A DNA stretch of 64,000 nucleotides from Bacillota bacterium. GTDB taxonomy: Bacteria; Bacillota; Clostridia; Christensenellales; CAG-138. Shown here piece after piece: positions 60,102-64,000 of this stretch. The notes beneath the pieces were generated by a model that saw nothing but the letters and a program-made list of their open reading frames with translations, was not told the DNA's origin and searched no databases. The stretch lies in NCBI GenBank assembly GCA_023390655.1, contig JAEWCL010000007.1, positions 131,101-195,100 of the forward strand, written 5' to 3'. Positions within the stretch are counted from its first letter, which is position 1. Each line of letters starts with the position of its first letter. Made by a program: the position numbers and the translations under genes.

Positions 60102-61739
60102 ATGACAGGAATCTGGAATATCATATTTGCGGCGCTTGCTGCAATCGCAACGGCGTTTGCGGCGCTGCACACCATACATATGCTGCAGCTGGAAAGCTAT
60201 CAGGGAAACATGTATCTAAAATGGATCCGGCGTGCCGGGATGCAGGATTGCATGCTTTCCTTTCTGCTCGGAGGTATGGCGTTTTTGCTGCATATCGCAT
60301 GGGTATTCTTTTTTTACAGCCAGCCGATGCTTGCGGATTTTCTCTGGTATGGCGGGGATGTTGCGTTTATTGCCGCCATGCTCTATATCGGCTTTTCCAA
60401 CAGAAAGCTTCCGGCAAAAAAGCCGCTGGCGTTTACGGGGCGCGTCAAGCGTCTGCTTGGCTGCTTGGCCGTGCTTGCGTTTCTGTTCCACATGGGCTTG
60501 TTCCGCCCCTATAACATATCGGGGTGGGGCGGCATTTTGGGCATGAACCTTGTCCGGTATCTGCCCGGGTTGCTGCTGCCGTTTTTTGTGCTGCTTGCGC
60601 ACGTGGTGATGCTCCCGGTTGAAAATGCCATCAAGGCGTGGTATTACAATGACGCCAGAAAAAAGCTTGCCGCGCGCGAAGACCTGATTAAAATCGGCAT
60701 TACGGGCAGCTATGGGAAAACCAGTACCAAGTTTATCTTGGGCACCATCCTTCAGGAAGAATGGAACACGCTGGTAACGCCTTCGAGCTTTAACACCCCT
60801 ATGGGCATTACCCGTGTGGTGCGCGAAAAGCTGATGCCGGAGCATCAGGCGTTTGTCGCTGAAATGGGTGCGCGCTATAAGGGCGATATTGCGGAGCTGT
60901 GCAGGTTGGTGCATCCCAAATATGGCATCATTACTTCTGTGGGCAAACAGCATCTCGATACTTTTGGCTCGTATGAAGCGGTGATCGAAACCAAGTCGGA
61001 GCTTTTGTATGCGCTGCCCGAGGATGGCGCGGCTTTCTTAAACGGCGACAATCCGGATTGCAGGCGCATGTATGAGCGGCTGCCGTTAAAAAATAAATTC
61101 CTCTTCGGACTATCCGGCAACGGCCTGTATCTAAAGGCGGAGGATATTGAAGTAAGCAGCGCAGGGAGTACGTTCACACTGGTAACGGATACGGGCGAGC
61201 GCGTACGCTGCGCAACGCAGCTCTTGGGCAAACACAACATCGGCAACATTACCGGCGCTGCGGCGCTTGCAAGATATCTTGGCGCATCGTTAGAATCCAT
61301 TGCCATCGGCATTGAAAATCTTACACCGGTAGAGCACCGCCTGCAGCTTGTGCAGGGGCAGAACGGCATCACCGTCATCGACGATGCTTTCAACGCCAAC
61401 CCCTCCGGCACCAAGGCCGCGCTCGAAGTATTAAAGAGCTTTGCGCCTGCGCGCCGCATTATTGTGACCCCCGGCATGATTGAGCTTGGCGGGGAAGAGG
61501 AACGTTTTAACGAGGAGTTTGGCCGCGATATCGCACAGGCTGCGGACATTGCCATATTGGTGGGCAGAAACCGCATTGCGCCGATCCGCCGCGGACTCAT
61601 TGACGGCGGATTTACGGAAAGCCGTATTATCCAGGTGGATACGCTCACACAGGCGACAGAAAAGCTCCCGCTTTACACGGAGCCCGGCTGTGTCGTGCTC
61701 TTTGAGAACGATCTCCCGGATAATTACGACAAGGCCTGA
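60102..61739 (+). CDS. murF: Membrane-anchored MurF-type Mur ligase
   Basis: A 545-residue protein; ATG 60102 follows AGGAGG. Residues 1-180 have four or five membrane helices, which takes the place of the usual soluble MurF N-terminal domain. The ATPase begins at about 195 with GITGSYGKTSTK (Lys206), then an FNTPMGITRVVRE segment, an HLDTFGS loop, NGDNPDCR, GKHNIGNITGAAALA and the C-terminal DDAFNANPSGTKAALEVL of MurF. It should add D-Ala-D-Ala to the UDP-MurNAc-tripeptide; ddl directly follows. No other MurF is in view, so it may be the essential one, but a variant role is possible. Confidence 0.85.
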   Translation: MTGIWNIIFAALAAIATAFAALHTIHMLQLESYQGNMYLKWIRRAGMQDCMLSFLLGGMAFLLHIAWVFFFYSQPMLADFLWYGGDVAFIAAMLYIGFSNRKLPAKKPLAFTGRVKRLLGCLAVLAFLFHMGLFRPYNISGWGGILGMNLVRYLPGLLLPFFVLLAHVVMLPVENAIKAWYYNDARKKLAAREDLIKIGITGSYGKTSTKFILGTILQEEWNTLVTPSSFNTPMGITRVVREKLMPEHQAFVAEMGARYKGDIAELCRLVHPKYGIITSVGKQHLDTFGSYEAVIETKSELLYALPEDGAAFLNGDNPDCRRMYERLPLKNKFLFGLSGNGLYLKAEDIEVSSAGSTFTLVTDTGERVRCATQLLGKHNIGNITGAAALARYLGASLESIAIGIENLTPVEHRLQLVQGQNGITVIDDAFNANPSGTKAALEVLKSFAPARRIIVTPGMIELGGEEERFNEEFGRDIAQAADIAILVGRNRIAPIRRGLIDGGFTESRIIQVDTLTQATEKLPLYTEPGCVVLFENDLPDNYDKA

Positions 61740-61782
61740 CGCATAAAAGCGCGTACAGGGTTTTGGATAGGAGGAATGGTAT

Positions 61783-62979
61783 ATGCCGCAAAAGCTTGCT
61801 GTGCTGTTTGGCAGCCGCTCCACCGAACACGATGTTTCCATCGTCTCCGGTTTGCAGTTGCTCGAAAACGTAAACAAACAAAAGTATGACGCGTACCCTG
61901 TGTATGTTGCACGGACTGGGGAGTGGTTCATTGGCGATCCTTTAAAGGATATTTCGTTTTATAAGAAGTTCGATCCCAATGCCAAGGGGCTTACGCGCGT
62001 GTATCTGCCGCCCGTACCCAACTGCGGAGGCTTATATTCCTTATCCGGCGGCGGCCTGTTCCAAAAGGGCGGCGTCAAGGTCATGGATATGGACTGCGCC
62101 ATTCTTGCCTTCCATGGCATGCATGGCGAGGACGGATGCATGCAGGGGCTCTTTGAACTAAGCGATATTCCCTATTCCAGCGTAGGGGTGACAGGCTCCG
62201 GCGTGGGAATGGATAAGATTATTATGAAGGCCGTATTTGAAAGCATGGGCCTGCCCGTGCTGCCCTCTAAATACTGCTATCGTTCCCAGTGGCTCAGCGA
62301 CCCGGAAAAGGTTCTCACGGAAATGGAGAGCGTGGGGGATTTCCCGCTCTATGTAAAGCCCGCCAACCTCGGCTCGAGCATCGGCATCAGCCGCGCAACC
62401 GACCGGGAAAGCCTGCGCAACGCCATCGACGTTGCGGCGCACTATGACAGGCGTATCTTAGTGGAGAAGGGTGTATCAAAGCGCCGTGAGATCAACTGTG
62501 CGTGCCTTGGCTATGGTGCGGACTGTATGGCTTCCGCCTGCGAGCAGCCTGTGACAAAAGAAGACCTGTTAAATTTTAAGGATAAATATCTTGCCGGCGC
62601 GAAGGGGCAGGGTATGGAATCCCTTACCCGCATCATTCCCGCCCCCATTGACGATGCAACGACCAAACGCATCCAGGAGATGACGTGCGAGATATTCCGG
62701 ATGCTTGAGTGCAAGGGCGTTGTACGCATTGATTTTATGATCGACGAAACGGACAATCGCGTCTATGTCAATGAGATCAACACCATTCCTGGCTCGTTTG
62801 CGTTCTATTTGTTTGAGCCTGTGGGCATGCCGTATCCGCAGCTAATCGATCGGCTTGTGGAATACGCGCATGCGGCCTACAAAGAAAAGGAGGGCTCCGT
62901 GTTTGCCTATGACTCGGAGCTGCTCCAGAAGGCCGTGCTGGGCGGTGCAAAAGGCACGAAGGGCACAAAGCTCAGATGA
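61783..62979 (+). CDS. ddl: D-alanine--D-alanine ligase
   Basis: A 398-residue ATP-grasp ligase. FGSRSTEHDVSIVSG lies at the N-terminus, AFHGMHGEDGCMQGLFEL with the first substrate His/Glu, SGVGMDKIIMKAVF, KPANLGSSIGIS, and the metal-binding VRIDFMIDETDNRVYVNEINTIPGS. It is longer than E. coli DdlB (306 residues) and has a charged C-terminal tail. It makes the dipeptide for the murF product. AGGAGG precedes ATG 61783. Confidence 0.94.
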   Translation: MPQKLAVLFGSRSTEHDVSIVSGLQLLENVNKQKYDAYPVYVARTGEWFIGDPLKDISFYKKFDPNAKGLTRVYLPPVPNCGGLYSLSGGGLFQKGGVKVMDMDCAILAFHGMHGEDGCMQGLFELSDIPYSSVGVTGSGVGMDKIIMKAVFESMGLPVLPSKYCYRSQWLSDPEKVLTEMESVGDFPLYVKPANLGSSIGISRATDRESLRNAIDVAAHYDRRILVEKGVSKRREINCACLGYGADCMASACEQPVTKEDLLNFKDKYLAGAKGQGMESLTRIIPAPIDDATTKRIQEMTCEIFRMLECKGVVRIDFMIDETDNRVYVNEINTIPGSFAFYLFEPVGMPYPQLIDRLVEYAHAAYKEKEGSVFAYDSELLQKAVLGGAKGTKGTKLR

Positions 62980-63021
62980 GCATGATATAAGTATGACGAA
63001 AGCTGACAAGGAGATTGAATG

Positions 63022-63525
63022 ATGAGCCTCTATTCCCAATGGACTGAAATTGCGCAAATGGAGCGCGACCCTGCAACCCATAAGAACTTCTGGAACGCGT
63101 ATTTTGCTGCGGAAACCGAAAACTATGAGAAGCTGCTTGCCGATGCAAAGCGTGTTTTTTCCGGCAAGCTTGCCTCGCTTGCAGAAGAGTTCTCCATGGA
63201 CCCCGTGACGTTTGCAGGGTTTCTTGACGGCATCAATACGAGCCTCAAAGAGGAACTTGATCTTGAGAGCCTGACCGAGGAAACGGAGCTTTCTCTGGAG
63301 ATCGATTTTGAGAAGCTGTATTATAATATGCTCGACGCCAAGGCGGAGTGGCTCTACACCCTGCCGCAGTGGGACGGTGTACTTCCCGAAGAACGCCGCA
63401 GAGAGATTACAAAGGAATTCCGTTCCGCAAAGGTATTTAAAAACGATGCCGTGGTTGGCCGGAACGATCCGTGTCCCTGCGGCAGCGGCAAAAAATATAA
63501 AAAATGCTGCGGTCAGGCGAGCTAA
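63022..63525 (+). CDS. SEC-C motif protein, unknown
   Basis: A 167-residue protein; ATG 63022 is favoured over 63019 by spacing from AAGGAG. The first ~140 residues are helical and acidic (QWTEIAQMERD, FWNAYFAAETENYEKLL). The end is a complete SEC-C zinc motif, NDPCPCGSGKKYKKCCG, the same kind that ends SecA. Such clostridial proteins are uncharacterised; a role near ribosomes or the Sec machinery is only a guess. A hairpin follows. Confidence 0.85.
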   Translation: MSLYSQWTEIAQMERDPATHKNFWNAYFAAETENYEKLLADAKRVFSGKLASLAEEFSMDPVTFAGFLDGINTSLKEELDLESLTEETELSLEIDFEKLYYNMLDAKAEWLYTLPQWDGVLPEERRREITKEFRSAKVFKNDAVVGRNDPCPCGSGKKYKKCCGQAS

Positions 63526-63547
63526 TCTTTTCTATCTGACTGTTTCT

Positions 63548-63581
63548 GGCACAGCCCATGCGTTTATACATGGGCTGTGCC
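63548..63581 (+). terminator. Strong hairpin after the SEC-C gene, no T-run
   Basis: Perfect 13-bp stem GGCACAGCCCATG / CATGGGCTGTGCC with an 8-nt loop. It lacks a T-run (TCTCAGG follows), so it may stabilise the 3' end more than terminate. Confidence 0.5.
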
Positions 63582-63765
63582 TCTCAGGCTGGGAGCGTGC
63601 TGCATATTGCCATTTGATTTTCGTATATGAAAGGCGCAGTATCAAAAATTATTCAATACAGCGTAATTTTTATTAGATTTGACAATGCAAAAGAGAGGAT
63701 ATTCGAAGCATTTTCAGGCAATTTTCTTGTAAAAATGTACGACGAATGCATTTTTGATCAAGCCA

Positions 63766-63794
63766 TTGACAGGGCAATCTCTTTCTGTTAGAAT
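63766..63794 (+). promoter_or_regulatory. Sigma-A promoter for the tRNA cluster
   Basis: Perfect TTGACA (63766-63771), TAGAAT (63789-63794), 17 bp apart: the strongest promoter in the window, fitting a stable-RNA operon. Confidence 0.8.
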
Positions 63795-63879
63795 ACTTAA
63801 CTGTCGGTAGTGCAAGCGTGGTCTTTGAATTGGGTATACCGGCGGCGTTGGACTTACCTGCTCGCTTTTAAAATATCCT

Positions 63880-63956
63880 GCGCCTGTAGCTCAGCAGGAT
63901 AGAGCAACGGCCTTCTAAGCCGTAGGTCCCGGGTTCGAATCCCTGCAGGCGCGCCA
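63880..63956 (+). tRNA. tRNA-Arg (anticodon TCT)
   Basis: Acceptor stem GCGCCTG / CAGGCGC, discriminator G and encoded CCA. The D arm contains GCTC and GAGC, the anticodon stem ACGGC / GCCGT encloses CTTCTAA, giving anticodon TCT (reads AGA), and the T arm has GGTTCGAATCC. All arms pair. Confidence 0.95.
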
Positions 63957-63969
63957 ATTTGGTTTCTTG

Positions 63970-64000
63970 GTGGGTATAGTTCAGATGGTTAGAATGCCAG
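63970..64000 (+). tRNA. tRNA 5' part, probably tRNA-His (truncated by window end)
   Basis: GTGGGTA acceptor strand, TA, D stem GTTC / GAAT and the 5' side of the anticodon stem are seen, 13 bp after the tRNA-Arg. A G at 63969 could be G-1, the mark of tRNA-His, and GTGGGTATAG matches known His tRNAs. The anticodon lies outside the window, so identity is inferred. Confidence 0.75.

Larger units (their letters stand above)
63526..63879 (+). other. Non-coding gap before the tRNA cluster
   Basis: This 354-bp stretch holds the hairpin after the SEC-C gene, an AT-rich section (63600-63765) with no recognisable RNA gene, the tRNA promoter, and an 85-bp leader to the first tRNA. Confidence 0.6.

Noticed and set aside
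63627..63791. 54-codon + strand open frame before the tRNA cluster (starts MKGAVSKII)
   Set aside because: No ribosome-binding site, AT-rich spacer, and its end overlaps the tRNA promoter.
63880..64000. tRNA genes as an integration site for a mobile element
   Set aside because: No integrase, no direct repeat of a tRNA 3' end, and no foreign-looking genes were found in the window.
1..64000. CRISPR arrays, prophage, insertion sequences, restriction or toxin-antitoxin systems
   Set aside because: No spaced direct repeats, transposase, integrase, phage structural or defence-type proteins are visible among the supported genes.

Overview
The window (64 kb, about 53-55 % G+C by eye) is an ordinary chromosomal stretch of a Gram-positive, spore-former-lineage anaerobe of the class Clostridia. 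The pointers are a SCIFF peptide with its radical SAM maturase, a valine T-box in front of valS, hemZ, ireB, spoIVFA/spoIVFB, ylbJ, tmcAL, rqcH, pta-ackA, an isc cluster reduced to iscR-iscS-iscU, and a 2[4Fe-4S] aldo/keto reductase. I cannot fix the family from the sequence. No prophage, transposase, CRISPR array or rRNA was seen. Genes are dense, mostly on the + strand, with many 4-26 bp overlaps and an unusual number of TTG starts.

Layout. 1-6.4 kb: end of an unknown gene, a membrane HExxH protein (DUF3810, - strand), a TIM-barrel isomerase, pgi, a sugar-binding-type lipoprotein and rodA. 6.6-12.3 kb: the conserved shape/sporulation block spoIVFA-spoIVFB, a B12-type radical SAM protein (TIGR03960), DUF2344 and RNase G, without the usual rplU-rpmA. 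12.4-18.6 kb: FAH-family hydrolase, YerC-type TrpR-like regulator, rqcH, ylbJ (-), patatin, tmcAL (-). 18.8-26.1 kb: pta-ackA, the SCIFF peptide and maturase, an L,D-transpeptidase, secD-secF. 26.1-36.1 kb: a cloverleaf-like repeat element fused to the recJ ribosome-binding site, recJ, apt, relA/spoT, dtd, an MBL hydrolase, hemZ and a Cache-HAMP-GGDEF diguanylate cyclase. 36.1-42.7 kb: T-box-valS, glyA, iscR-iscS-iscU. 42.9-48.4 kb: a small membrane protein, ireB, aldo/keto reductase, ruvX, DUF1292, DUF512 radical SAM, der, plsY. 48.5-54.2 kb: LysR regulator (-), and + strand lysophospholipase-like hydrolase, a NagB-fold protein and a beta-carbonic-anhydrase-fold protein that both lack key active-site residues, uracil-DNA glycosylase, yebC, a SIMPL-domain lipoprotein. 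54.4-63.5 kb: polysaccharide deacetylase, queA-tgt-tsaE-tsaB-rimI, an alpha/beta hydrolase, a membrane-anchored MurF-type ligase, ddl and a SEC-C protein. 63.8-64 kb: start of a tRNA cluster (Arg-TCT, then a truncated tRNA, probably His).

How it fits together. Several modules are coherent: peptidoglycan and shape (rodA, ldt, deacetylase, murF, ddl), translation and tRNA quality (RqcH, dtd, valS, queA/tgt, tsaE/B, rimI, yebC, tmcAL, der), protein export (secDF), Fe-S assembly under IscR control, and stringent/c-di-GMP signalling. The points that most deserve attention are the repeat element at 26134-26293 whose terminal inverted repeat both carries and can sequester the recJ Shine-Dalgarno sequence, the adjacent pair of probable pseudoenzymes at 50571-51836 next to a LysR regulator, the SCIFF peptide with a seventh cysteine and an internal terminator before its maturase, and a strong IscR-type operator just downstream of the iscR promoter.
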